From Perkinsus olseni (taxonomy: Eukaryota > Perkinsozoa > Perkinsida), in NCBI GenBank assembly GCA_013115125.1, contig JABANN010000273.1, forward strand, positions 1-44,449: 44,449 nt of DNA, written 5' to 3'. Within the stretch, counting starts at the first letter, position 1. Each line of letters opens with the position of its first letter. The notes under the pieces were generated by a model. That model was not told the DNA's origin and made no database searches. It saw only the letters and a list, made by a program, of their open reading frames with translations. The position numbers and the translations under genes are program-made. This document shows, piece by piece, positions 37,401-44,449 of this stretch.

Positions 37401-37794
37401 AATCGCTGCCAACTCGGCTCACCTTCTCGCCAGCTTTATCAAGAATGACGTAAAAAACAAGCGGCTGCCCTTTGCCTCCTCTGCCATCCAGCCATCCGAG
37501 AACGCAGCTCTCCGATCCATCCTGGGATAGCCTGAATTCAACGCTCTCTATCAATCCACTGTGGAGAGTGGAACTCCCTCTACGTCGCGAGGGACAAAAA
37601 AACAAGGAACAAAAGACACGAGGTCGACAGCAACCCCAGCCAAGTGCTGCGGCAGTCGCCCTCGCGCCAGCTGCTGGTACGTCTTACATGTCCCTCCACT
37701 GAACATCTGTGATGTGTATAAGTTCCTTCATCCTGCTCAGGACCCACAACGCCCTAGAGTCACTACCAACACCAGGGCCTTCACTCGAGGCCAT
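11139..37794 (-). CDS. DNAH10: Axonemal dynein heavy chain, inner-arm DNAH10 (I1 beta) type
   Basis: This appears to be a complete gene. The start is ATG at 37794 ([13 protein letters not shown]) and the stop is TAG at 11139 after [15 protein letters not shown]. The order is DHC_N1 tail, linker, AAA1-AAA4, coiled-coil stalk with microtubule-binding domain, AAA5, AAA6 and C-terminal domain. DNAH10-type identity rests on [18 protein letters not shown] and [16 protein letters not shown] after the AAA4 P-loop, [21 protein letters not shown] before AAA1, [13 protein letters not shown] in the tail, and [17 protein letters not shown] at the C-terminus. The product should be about 4,400-4,600 residues, like the family, and would power ciliary bending as an ATP-driven motor. 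The gene has dozens of short GT-AG introns. Several of them hold tRNA genes, B-box-like cores, palindromes or the GCGGAGCGAAGC 12-mer. All exons seen stay open; I see no sign of decay. Confidence 0.9.
13438..13488. repeat. Perfect 51-bp palindrome in a dynein intron, 25-nt arms
   Basis: The arms at 13438-13462 and 13464-13488 are exact reverse complements around one G. The proposed intron is 13425-13506 (82 nt); removing it joins LDEC to THDAFKPL, as the family expects. The palindrome is therefore about 60% of the intron. A smaller odd palindrome (CTGCCGA, C, TCGGCAG) abuts it at 13425-13439. Confidence 0.95.
16400..17840 (-). other. Dynein AAA5 region
   Basis: Exons read [20 protein letters not shown] (about 17730-17670), [20 protein letters not shown] (about 17510-17450), [19 protein letters not shown] (about 16950-16895) and [20 protein letters not shown] near 16560. 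These match AAA5 and the start of the AAA5-AAA6 junction in axonemal heavy chains. Confidence 0.8.
17840..19775 (-). other. Dynein stalk and microtubule-binding domain
   Basis: The ascending coiled coil starts near [19 protein letters not shown] (about 19730-19675) and continues through [19 protein letters not shown] (about 19265-19210). The tip lies around 18400-18200. The descending coil, starting [20 protein letters not shown], runs from about 18110 to 17900 with clear heptad-like spacing. Confidence 0.85.
18298..18309 (-). repeat. Dispersed 12-mer GCGGAGCGAAGC, copy 2
   Basis: The copy lies in dynein intron 18260-18317 (58 nt), in the sense orientation and within 10 nt of the 5' splice site. 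Confidence 0.85.
20100..20213 (+). other. 114-nt dynein intron with antisense tRNA-like B-box and T5
   Basis: On the plus strand, opposite to the dynein, the intron reads AGGTTCGAGTCC and then CCCGGCACTTTTT. That is an exact B-box core (GGTTCRANNCC) about 20 nt before a Pol III-style T run. The T-stem pairs poorly (2 of 5), so this is a fossil or mimic of a tRNA 3' half. The intron itself has GT-AG ends in the dynein sense. Confidence 0.6.
20214..21606 (-). other. Dynein AAA4
   Basis: The exon 21606 to about 20670 is unusually long for this gene and holds the uninterrupted P-loop GIGGLGKQS, then [20 protein letters not shown]. The next exon (about 20400-20214) gives [16 protein letters not shown] and [18 protein letters not shown]. 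The VVEEGF pattern is the best evidence for DNAH10 type. Confidence 0.88.
21600..22862 (-). other. Dynein AAA3
   Basis: The P-loop GESGTAKS spans the intron 22184-22325, again within a Gly codon. Next come [19 protein letters not shown] and, across a 41-nt intron (21999-22039), the Walker B segment [20 protein letters not shown]. The AAA3 site is regulatory in known dyneins. Confidence 0.88.
22024..22035 (-). repeat. Dispersed 12-mer GCGGAGCGAAGC, copy 3
   Basis: The copy lies in the 41-nt dynein intron 21999-22039, sense orientation, starting 4 nt after the 5' GT end (GTAG then the motif). It makes up almost a third of the intron. Confidence 0.85.
22881..22892 (+). repeat. Dispersed 12-mer GCGGAGCGAAGC, copy 4
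   Basis: The copy lies in the 46-nt dynein intron 22865-22910, antisense to the gene. Confidence 0.85.
22911..24085 (-). other. Dynein AAA2
   Basis: The P-loop GKTMAGKS is formed only after removing the intron 23422-23847, which interrupts its first Gly codon. Downstream are [33 protein letters not shown] and [14 protein letters not shown], all typical of AAA2. The preceding exon (24085-23848) ends [11 protein letters not shown]. Confidence 0.88.
24694..24713. repeat. Three alternating inverted 6-mers with one-base spacers
   Basis: CGGACA, G, TGTCCG, A, CGGACA run in a row inside the intron after the AAA1 exon. The layout is the same as the larger cluster at 35839-35877. Confidence 0.8.
24816..25640 (-). 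other. Dynein AAA1, main ATPase site
   Basis: The P-loop GPAGTGKT is present but split by the intron 25394-25519, inside the codon of the Gly before Thr. Downstream are [13 protein letters not shown], the Walker B segment GCFDEFNRI near 25160 and [15 protein letters not shown] near 25010. These residues are those expected of the catalytic site that drives motility, so the motor is predicted to be active. Confidence 0.9.
25661..25705 (+). other. 45-nt dynein intron with antisense B-box core
   Basis: The GT-AG intron has no in-frame stop. Removing it joins IKQC to [11 protein letters not shown], as in DNAH10 proteins. On the plus strand it contains CCCGGGTTCAATTCC, an exact B-box core GGTTCAATTCC. 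About 3 of 5 T-stem pairs are possible. Confidence 0.65.
26317..26411 (-). other. 95-nt dynein intron with sense B-box core
   Basis: The intron lies between VFKPG and [12 protein letters not shown]. On the coding strand it has GTGGGTTCGATCCCGGC, an exact B-box core with about 4 of 5 T-stem pairs. Downstream it resembles the intron at 32227-32315 loosely. Confidence 0.65.
28159..28170 (+). repeat. Dispersed 12-mer GCGGAGCGAAGC, copy 5
   Basis: The copy lies in dynein intron 28137-28216 (80 nt), antisense to the gene. The ten bases GCGGAGCGAA recur at 34907-34916 in another dynein intron as a partial copy. Confidence 0.85.
29566..29638 (+). tRNA. tRNA-Lys (CUU), antisense within a dynein intron
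   Basis: The 73-nt cloverleaf has acceptor GCCCGTC paired to GGTGGGT (G1-U72 wobble, discriminator G), D-arm TAGCTCAGTCGGTAGAGC, anticodon loop CTCTTAA with anticodon CTT, and a perfect T-arm GTGGG/CCCAC around TTCGAGC. It has no intron. It lies in the proposed dynein intron 29560-29658, its 5' end only four bases from the dynein splice acceptor. No strong T4 terminator follows closely. It is identical to the copy at 33428-33500. Confidence 0.93.
32227..32315 (-). other. 89-nt dynein intron opening with a T-arm-like sequence
   Basis: The intron joins GGLTM to [13 protein letters not shown]. It opens GTAGGTCCAGGGTTCGAAT, putting an exact B-box core within 20 nt of the splice donor, with about 4 of 5 T-stem pairs. 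The start resembles the tRNA-like intron at 3871-3934 (GTAGG, CC, GGGTTCGA, TCC). Confidence 0.65.
33428..33500 (-). tRNA. tRNA-Lys (CUU), sense within a dynein intron
   Basis: This is identical over 73 nt to the copy at 29566-29638 but lies on the other strand. It sits in the 298-nt dynein intron 33324-33621, on the same strand as the dynein. A TTTATTTT run follows the 3' end and could stop Pol III. The cloverleaf pairs fully apart from G-U wobbles in the acceptor stem. Confidence 0.93.
33870..33941 (-). tRNA. tRNA-Pro (AGG), sense within a dynein intron
   Basis: The acceptor GGCTGTG pairs with CACAGCC (discriminator C), the anticodon stem CTCGC/GCGAG encloses TTAGGGT with anticodon AGG, and the T-arm is CCGAG/CTCGG around TTCAATT. 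It is 72 nt with no intron. It lies in dynein intron 33817-33975 (159 nt), between GPELKE and VTGDPVGID. No close T4 run follows. Confidence 0.92.
35839..35879. repeat. Alternating inverted copies of GGGATTTTCC with one-base spacers
   Basis: GGAAAATCCCG, T, CGGGATTTTCCCG, G, CGGGAAAATCCCG run head to tail. The first pair has 11-nt arms (35839-35861) and the second 13-nt arms (35851-35877), each around one base. The last copy is also part of a self-complementary GGCGGGA/TCCCGCC hairpin (35863-35879). The cluster lies in a dynein intron between about 35735 and 35926. Confidence 0.9.
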
Positions 37795-38577
37795 AATAGA
37801 TGAGACGAGACAAAGACTGAGGAGGACTTATTGAGTGTTGAGCATGGAGCCTGGAATTCTGAGCTGATAATCTTTCGGCCACATTCAAAACCACAAGCCA
37901 ACAGCAGAGCTCAGTCGCCATGTAAGTACTACTGGGTACTACTATTACCACTACTCAGTCGCCATGTAAGTGCTATTGGGTACTACTATTACCACTACTC
38001 AGTCGGTTAGTGAGCGAGATGTCCATCAAGTGACGAGCCCGTCTCAAATATTGTGTCAAGAAATAGAAGTAATTTTCAGAAAATCTGGCCAGCCCGCTAC
38101 CCCTGCTACTACTGAGGGACCGCAATACGAACAATCCTGTCGAGCGCGAACGGCGAAACTTGAACTTAACGAAACTCAACGCAACAATATTCGAATGCCG
38201 CTCTCAGCTGTTTCGCCAAACACGGCAGTAAAACCCTCGAACCTCAAATGAGAGAACAACAACTCAGTAGTTCCCTACTGTACTGGCTAACCGACCGACA
38301 ATACTCGACCACGCTCAAAGACATCAACAACATTGTTGATGCACACCCTCACGAAATCACCCCGTCCGAATGCCCTTCAGTAACAAACACAACTCGACGA
38401 TGGCCCCAATACCGGTCTGCCGGAGAAAAAGCCACTTCATACTTCAATGCGTCTACTACATCGTAGTAGCCCTATCATCAGCGAATTATAATCTCAACAA
38501 ATTAATCTAATTAATTTGCATTCACACACTAATAGTCAACTCCCTCCAAGCGCACAGGCTCGGCCAACTATACGTCT
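37795..38577. other. Spacer between dynein start and surface-protein stop; possible small plus-strand gene
   Basis: Upstream of the dynein ATG is a 44-bp tandem repeat (37910-37997). On the plus strand, 38001-38248 stays open (VSERDVHQVTSPSQ onward) and 38248-38466 stays open (REQQLSSSLLYWLTDRQYS, ending TAG). They could be exons of a small gene divergent from the dynein. No domain is recognised and no start is secure, so I do not call a CDS. Confidence 0.35.
37910..38005 (+). repeat. Two tandem 44-bp units, each with intron-like GT-AG ends
   Basis: Units start at 37910 and 37954, and the first 8 bases of a third start at 37998. The two units differ by only two or three bases. Each contains a 37-nt stretch from GTAAGT to CTCAG separated by the seven bases TCGCCAT. 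On the plus strand this looks like a mini-intron and mini-exon copied in tandem. Confidence 0.85.
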
Positions 38578-41500
38578 TATTGCTCTGGCGAGGCGACCGC
38601 TGCCGTCTTGGAGAACCCTCGCGGGGGGCGGGTTCGAGGCAGCCTCTTTTTAATTGACTTCTTCATTTCCCACAACCAGATGAGTCTGTCGTTGCGGCCC
38701 TTCGAACAGCGTGAGCGGCAAAGACGCACCCTGAAATAGATCCACTACTTTCAAACATGAAGCGAGCATCGACAAGCCCACACTCAGCCACTCACATCAG
38801 AACGATCCCAACCGCGAACACGAACACAGCCAGGAGGGCGATGACTATCCAGGAACCACCTCCAGCACTATCATCAGCCCCAGACGCCGGCGCTGCTTCG
38901 CTCTACACAAAGAAACTTGACCACTGATTTACCACAATGATACCTACATTTCCTCCGTCACCCGCGAAACCCAGACGATTGCATGGCCTGACACGAGAAA
39001 GTGTTGCCGAGCTCCACGACAGGCCCACTGCACTACGCAGCAGAAGAATCACTCACCCAGAAGTTCCATCATCCGAAGGACCGCTCTCCCAACCTTCATC
39101 ACACGCGCATTGACTAGTCTCTGGTGACCAAGCACCATGTTCGCCACAATCGGAAGAATCTGAGGAGCATTATCCCAGGCTACTAACGTCTCTGACTTAC
39201 CCGGAGCAAACGTTGTACTGCCTTGATCGTTGCGTTCAGAGGGCCCGGTGGTACCGGATAATTGGCCGCCCGTAGTCGCCACCTGACGCACCGTAGAGTC
39301 GTTGTAAACACCCTCGACCACCTTCAGAGACGAGCTGGTGGAGCCAACCGTCGTAATTCCCATCGCAACACCATCACTCGTCACGTGAGACGAGAAAGAA
39401 GTTGGCACCACACTACCAGGACCAGTCGCTGTGACTACCGAGACAGTAGTGGTGGTTTGCCTAGTGGCAGTAGCCGTGGAAGTCCACGCATTAGAAGTTG
39501 GAGCAGAAGAGCTCGTGCTGCTCACGAGGGCGTCAGTCACGAGAACGGTCGCAGTCGTAGTCACCATCCCGCTACTCACCGCGGTTGTCACGCTTGTGTC
39601 GGGAGACAGAACCACAGCCACAGTGGTCACAGGCGTGCTCGAAGTGGTGGTTGTGCTCCGGCGAGGAGACGTACTCGTAGTCGATGTAGAGGTGGTCACT
39701 CGAATAGTTGTGCTTGTCGACGTAGTCGTAGTCTCTATAGTGGCAGGAGGAAGTTCCTTCTCCACGAACACCGGCGAGATGTAGCCTTGACCCTCCTCCC
39801 TACAAACCTCGGCCGCACGCCTGAATAACAGGCTAGTCGAACCGACAACCTGCACTCCACTTACGACTGCTCGTCGTCGCCGCAATTGCACGTCTGCGAT
39901 CTCGGCCACCATTTGGTCGAACACCATGTAGGCGCCCGGAATTGGACTAAGAAATTCTCACTCTCCCTTCTCGCCACTCGAAAAGATCGAGCTCACAGAA
40001 TATCCCTGGCCCATGGGGCTCCGAGAGCTCATATCTCGGATACTTATCAAGACACCTAAAACCGAGGGAAATCGACACTGTCCTCTCCCAACGTCCACGT
40101 CGCTGCTTACACCCACTCTCCAGCCGTGAATAGCGGCTGCATCGTAACAGTAGAGCTCGGCACACAGTCTGAAACCACCATCACGATGTATACCACATGT
40201 TTGACTCACTGTAGATCTCATCAAACGACTTGTCGTACTCAGCCTCCTTCCACACAACGCAGTACCTGTAAAGGCATAATCACACACCCATCCTGAAGAT
40301 TCCCTCCTACCTCGCGGTCATGTTAGCGAAGAGCATCGAAGTCCAACCCTCATCACACTCGCACAAGTTCGAAATCAGCGTCTTGACGTCGCTCTCCTTG
40401 TACAGGGTATTGGTGTTCATACGCCCTCGACCATTGCAGTAGAGGTCAAAGTCATCTGCAAGCATAATACCATCACCCCCACCGTTTTTGCGGAGATATA
40501 TTCTACTGAGCTCAGTAGGGGGCTGAGGGGTCATGGAGCCCGCAGTGACAGGGGGTGATTTCGGAGACAGATTCACGGCGAACACAGGGGAGATAACCTC
40601 GCGTCCATCACGCCGGCAAACCTCGGGGAGCCTGATAATCTCTCGATAGTACGACCACGGGCTCGTTCCCAACTCACGCTCCATCTGCATCAGCGGCGCA
40701 GTTGCAATCCTGCGACCTGACCCACCACCTTTCCTGGCACCACGAAGGGGCTTGGAGGTGATCTGTACCAGTCCAACAAAAGTGAACGAGCATTCCCCCC
40801 TCTCTTAACAGACTCACATAAGAGCTCCGGGCCATGAGGGTCCATCAGAGTATACTTCGGCTGTTTATCGTAGCACCTACGTATCCTCGTCTATGAATCA
40901 ACACTGAGAATGCGCACTTACGCCCACTGGCCAGCCGGGAAGAAACTCTGATACGAAAGAGTGGACGTCGGCACACAGTCTGAGACAGCAATATTGAGGA
41001 CACCGCTGGTCAGCAGACCTCACCGTAGATGCTGTCAAATTCTAGGTCCAGAATTTGCTCCGTCCACACGACACAATAGCTGAAGCGAATTAACATCAAG
41101 GCAGAGTTCGCCACAGCCGCAGCTCACCTAACGCTGTAATTCGTGAAGAGCACAGAGGACCAACCAGAGTCACAAGTGCATAGGTTCATAACAATCCGAT
41201 TGATATTATCATCCTGCTGAGCAGTTTTGTTGAACTCTCCTCGGCCGTTGCAGTACGGTTCGAACACAGTCGCTGTAAGAGACATGCCGTAGCAACTTCG
41301 ATGATGACAACCTACTGGACGCCTTCGGGACTACGTTCACCGTGTAGGTGGGCACGATATTCTCTCGGTCACTTTCTTGACAAATCTCGGGAAGCCTAAA
41401 ATAATGGGACCACGGCGGGAATTGCGAGGACCCCTACGGTTTGCTGTCATCATCGCCGCAATTGCAACTCTGAGTCCTCGTCCACCATCGTCCAGGACAC

Positions 41501-42957
41501 CACGACGGATCCTGGTAACGAACTGCGAGGAAAACGGCGCTGAAAATCCAGCTATCCCACACTCAAAAGACTCACCTAGGAGCTCTGGGCCATGAGGCTG
41601 GCGGAGGGTGTACTTCGGGTATTTCTCATAACACCTAAGACGATAAAACGTGCGGCTAGGCGAAGCCGCTTCAACTTACAACCAATGACCGGCAGGGAAG
41701 TAGGGCTCGTGCTCGACAGAAGACACCGGTACGCAATCTGACGACAGCCCACACGTAAATCGACCGGACCCAGGACAAGTAATGTAGAGCTCACTGTAGG
41801 TCGCCTCCAAAGTCGCATCATACGTGAGCTTCGTCCACACTGCACAGTATCTATAAAAAGCAGTACGCTGCAATTCGCTTCACTCGGCAGACTCACCGAA
41901 CGGTGAAGTTGCTGAAGAGCAACGAGCTCCAGCCGGCATCGCATGTGCATAGATTCAGCACGACGAGGTCGACGTTCGACTCGGTATCCTGCGCGGTCTT
42001 GTTCACCTTTCCTCTACCGTTGCAGTAGGGCTCGTAGTTGTGGACTGACAACAACCAAGAAAGACTTCAATAACTAGCCCTCCACGACAGAGACTCACCG
42101 CCGGGCTTCTGGGTTGCCGCCGGTAAAGCTGCAGTCGGAGGAGCGTTCTCAGCAAATATCGGATAGATATTCGATCTCCCGTCTTGGTAACAGATCTCAG
42201 CACGCCTGAAACGACCATAGCCGCACAGCGTCACCACCCAAGCGCTCCTACGGGCGATTGTCATTCGAGCCGCAGTGGCAGTTCTGCGATCTAACCCACC
42301 ACCTTGTGCTACACCATGAAGGCGCGGAGAACAGGTCTGAAGCGGAATGGACTTCACAGCTCTTGCGCGCCTGATAGGCTACACATGATCTCGGGGCCGT
42401 GCGGCGCTAGGAGGTCGTACTTAGGGTACTTATCGAAGCATCTGATACAGAAAACGAATCGCTATTTTCGAATAACGCTGTCGCCTACACCCAATCTCCG
42501 GTGGGAAAAAGAGGCTCGTAGTTTATGGAAGAGCTGGGCACGCAATCTGAAGGGGAGAATTCGAAGGGTAGGTTGAGCAGATACCCACCGTAGATGTCGT
42601 CAAACTTCGCCGCATACGCGCTCTTGGTCCACACCACACAGTATCTGAGAAGCATTCAGGTGACAAGGGAGATCAGATAGGTCCGCCTTCACCTGACGCT
42701 CAGGTTCTTGAAGAGGAGAGAGCTCCAGCCAGAATCGCAGGTGCACATGTTCTTGACAAGATTCGTCACCGCCATCTCGTCGGTCTGAGCCGTCTTGTTT
42801 ATGCTTCCTCTGCCGTTGCAAAAGGGCTCGTAGTCGACATCTGAGAGACCAACGGGGAAGTGCTCCGTCGAGGACGGCTAATGAACTCACCCAAGGCAAC
42901 GCCTGCTCGGCTGATGATCGAAGTCAAGGCGGCAAATAGCAGTGCATTGATGGTCAT
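38578..42957 (-). CDS. Large type I surface protein, four cysteine-rich modules, mucin-like stalk, EGF-like motif
   Basis: The start at 42957 gives MTINALLFAALTSIIS, a signal peptide. Four copies of a module of about 150-170 residues follow at roughly 800-bp spacing. Each is built from about six exons: CNGRG with CTCDSGW, then YCVVW, then DCVPSS with a Trp, then a segment ending PHGPE, then SQxCxC, then EIC or EVC. Next come a Thr/Ser/Val-rich stalk (about 39740-39200), an EGF-like motif (DCGEHGAW then CACDEGW, about 39165-39100), a membrane span WIVIALLAVFVFAVGIVLM (about 38868-38812) and a basic tail ending SPEQ and TAA at 38578. It is probably a cell-surface adhesin or receptor. The module matches no named domain I recognise. 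It is the multi-module relative of the gene at 3365-5039. Confidence 0.8.
39740..40460 (-). other. Cysteine-rich module 4
   Basis: Exons read DDFDLYCNGRGRMNTN, CECDEGWTSMLFAN, YCVVWKEAEYDKSF, DCVPSS, LDKYPRYELSEPHGPGI, SQTCNCGDDEQ and AAEVCREEGQGYISPVF. It runs directly into the Thr/Ser-rich stalk. Confidence 0.75.
40500..41275 (-). other. Cysteine-rich module 3
   Basis: Exons read FEPYCNGRGEFNKTAQ, CTCDSGWSSVLFTNY, YCVVWTEQILDLEF, DCVPTSTLSYQSFF, PHGPELL, SQDCNCAADAD and LPEVCRRDGREVISPVF, followed by a Pro/Thr-rich linker. Confidence 0.75.
41300..42040 (-). other. Cysteine-rich module 2
   Basis: Exons read NYEPYCNGRGKVNKTAQ, CTCDAGWSSLLFSNF, RYCAVWTKLTYDA, DCVPVSSVEHEPYFPAGHW, YEKYPKYTLRQPHGPELL and EICQESDRENIVPTY. 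Introns fall at the same places as in module 1. The intron near 41640-41680 holds a hairpin (GCGGCT...AGCCGC, 41651-41668). Confidence 0.75.
42075..42842 (-). other. Cysteine-rich module 1
   Basis: Exons read DYEPFCNGRGSINKT, CTCDSGWSSLLFKN, YCVVWTKSAYAAKF, DCVPSSSINYEPLF, FDKYPKYDLLAPHGPEI, SQNCHCGSND and RAEICYQDGRSNIYPIF. It is the reference copy for the exon pattern, and the sequence differs at many positions from the other copies. Confidence 0.75.
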
Positions 42958-44449
42958 GCGCTATCCGCAAATCAACATAAATCTGAGCAACTAACCAATA
43001 CGAGCTCATTACTAGCGGACTAATTTAAGCACGAGCAATGACAGATTGGTTTAATCTAATGCGATGCACGACTTCAGTTAAAGGCCACTCGACACTTGAC
43101 AGTAACCATTCCGCAATAATGTGTAACGGCCTAAACTATTATTGGGCGAGCGAGATTTACAACGCGTCGATAGACAGTAGCGCTCGCCCGAGAACTGGGC
43201 CACGATCAACGATTAAAATTTAGTGGGTGGTACGCGGATTTATGTTGTAGTGAATTCAATGACTAAGAGCAGGTTCGGGTGCCCCGAACTTCGGGGCGCC
43301 TCGGCGAGCGTGCCTGTGCGTTGTCGCTGAGTGGTCGTCGTTCGAGGGGGTGAGGTGAAGACATCGGTGACAATTTAAAAAGGTTTCCATATTGGAATAG
43401 TATTACAGAGTATGTGTCCGGGGCATACCCAACGGTGATTTTGGTCGCGGAGCTCCTGGGACGGGATTTGAGTATGTCAGTCCGACACACTTCGAACTCG
43501 AGGGAAACTCGTTCCGCATAGTCCCCTGTTGCGCTGAGATTGCACGCTCATGATCGTGACTCGGCTGCCAGTTGGCGAACACCGATCAACACTGTTGACT
43601 GCCTCGCTCAACTCCCTGCTAGCCAATCCCCCCACCGACGAGTACACACCGACAGCCTTGACCGTTCTCGCTCGAGCTGTTAAGACTCTTAACCTCGCCT
43701 GCGGGCATACGCGCCGAACATCCCCTGGCATTCGCTAGGTCTCAGGAGGCGTTCCATAAACGGGTTTCGAATCTCAAATTCGATTACTCCACACGTTATA
43801 ACCACTCCCGAGATCAATCCCAGCGGAGAGAAAACGAGCCAGGGTCTTCTCGCAGGGGAAATCGTCGGAGCGCAGGGTTCCTGACTATTAGTACACTCGC
43901 CAGAGAGACCCGACCAAGCGTACGCGTGCGTGTCGCACGAAGTGACACAATGTGTGCACGCGTGCTCTCATGGGATACCCAGGGACTTGCGGAGTCTAAT
44001 GACATCATCGAACGTATCATGAACTCTTTTTTTTCTCCTCAAGTGAGGATCACCCTTGTTGCTGAGGGGCCTGTTGCGGCGGAAGCATAGCCTAAGCTGG
44101 GAGCCGTGCTGACCTGTGGTCAGCGAGTCGCTGATAGCGACTACCCAGCGTCGCTGATATGATAGCGAAGCTGCCACAGCACCCAGGGGCGCGCCCGAAA
44201 AGCCAGAGAAGCGGGATGCAAACATATTACATACGTCATGTACAAGATACAACTCATGGGTAGCAAGCTGTTAGGAGCGAGCCTACGAATGTCAGAGAAT
44301 CTCAAAAATGGGTCTCTCCCTACTGTTGCGGTACTCCCTTCTCCCTCAACGTGCGGTGCGCCTGGATAATACAAAAACTTTGATAGCTTGATAGTGCTGG
44401 CCGTTGCCGGGGCCTCGCAGACCCCATCAACGGGGACCCCCTGCTCGGC
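42958..44449. other. Right flank without a recognised gene
   Basis: Open frames are below about 95 codons and match no family I recognise. One plus-strand frame (43550-43738) has plausible amphipathic composition but no supporting neighbours. A one-base-centred inverted repeat lies at 43281-43297 (GCCCCGAA, C, TTCGGGGC), with three more pairs outside it if a G-T wobble is allowed. Confidence 0.45.

Larger units (their letters stand above)
31250..37794 (-). other. Dynein N-terminal tail (DHC_N1) region
   Basis: This region assembles the heavy-chain dimer and binds intermediate chains in known axonemal dyneins. Recognisable exons include [18 protein letters not shown] (about 35590-35520), [20 protein letters not shown] (about 35130-35070), [15 protein letters not shown] near 34000, [17 protein letters not shown] near 33290 and [12 protein letters not shown] near 32140. 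One exon (about 36330-36120) encodes a run rich in Asp and Glu ([13 protein letters not shown]) that is not typical of the family. The boundary with the linker is approximate. Confidence 0.8.

Noticed and set aside
38599-38657. Apparent structured Pol III RNA: stems, GGTTCGAGG and a T5 run on the plus strand
   Set aside because: The minus strand here encodes the basic cytoplasmic tail of the large surface protein in frame up to its TAA. The T run is the complement of Lys codons and the B-box match is imperfect.
39262-39828. Long plus-strand open frames opposite the stalk region
   Set aside because: They are antisense to the low-complexity Thr/Ser stalk, whose codon bias keeps several frames open.
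1-44449. Search by eye for reverse transcriptase, integrase, transposase, capsid or long terminal repeats
   Set aside because: No such domain or paired terminal repeat was recognised on either strand.

Overview
The window is nuclear DNA from a flagellated, intron-rich protist. The genes are cut by many short GT-AG introns: about 35 to 150 nt in the gene at 5.8-7.9 kb, and one of 45 nt inside the dynein gene. TAA, TAG and TGA all serve as normal stops. A motile-cilium dynein, an EF-hand protein and large cysteine-rich surface proteins suggest an alveolate, perhaps a Perkinsus-like myzozoan. That placement is inference from gene style only; no marker gene settles it.

Layout: 1-1207 has no recognised gene. 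A multi-EF-hand protein with a Ser/Glu-rich acidic tail lies on the minus strand (1208-3258). A small type I membrane protein follows (minus, 3365-5039), with one cysteine-rich module, an EGF-like motif and a C-terminal membrane span. After a divergent spacer comes an unrecognised multi-exon gene (plus, 5798-7874). A peptidase S28-like gene (minus, 8604 to about 10790) keeps the family Asp and His but has Asp where the nucleophilic Ser should be. A complete axonemal dynein heavy chain fills 11139-37794 (minus) and reads as the inner-arm DNAH10 (I1 beta) type. A spacer with a tandem intron-like repeat separates it from a large surface protein (minus, 38578-42957) that carries four copies of the same cysteine-rich module, a Thr/Ser-rich stalk, an EGF-like motif, a membrane span and a basic tail. 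The right end (42958-44449) has no recognised gene.

The most unusual material is inside the introns. Three full tRNA genes (Lys-CUU twice, on opposite strands, and Pro-AGG) lie in dynein introns. Five further short introns carry a tRNA B-box/T-arm-like core. An exact 12-mer, GCGGAGCGAAGC, recurs in four dynein introns in both orientations and upstream of the 5.8 kb gene. Two introns in different genes each hold a perfect 51-bp palindrome with 25-nt arms around one base, and two other introns hold three alternating inverted copies separated by single bases. Together these suggest active intron birth or remodelling (introner-like, tRNA-derived, or template-switch driven), which is the best candidate here for undescribed biology. 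No LTR element, virus-like element, LINE or CRISPR array was recognised.

Exon boundaries were read by eye from splice consensus, reading frame and family similarity. Boundaries given to the base are proposals, and those marked approximate are uncertain.
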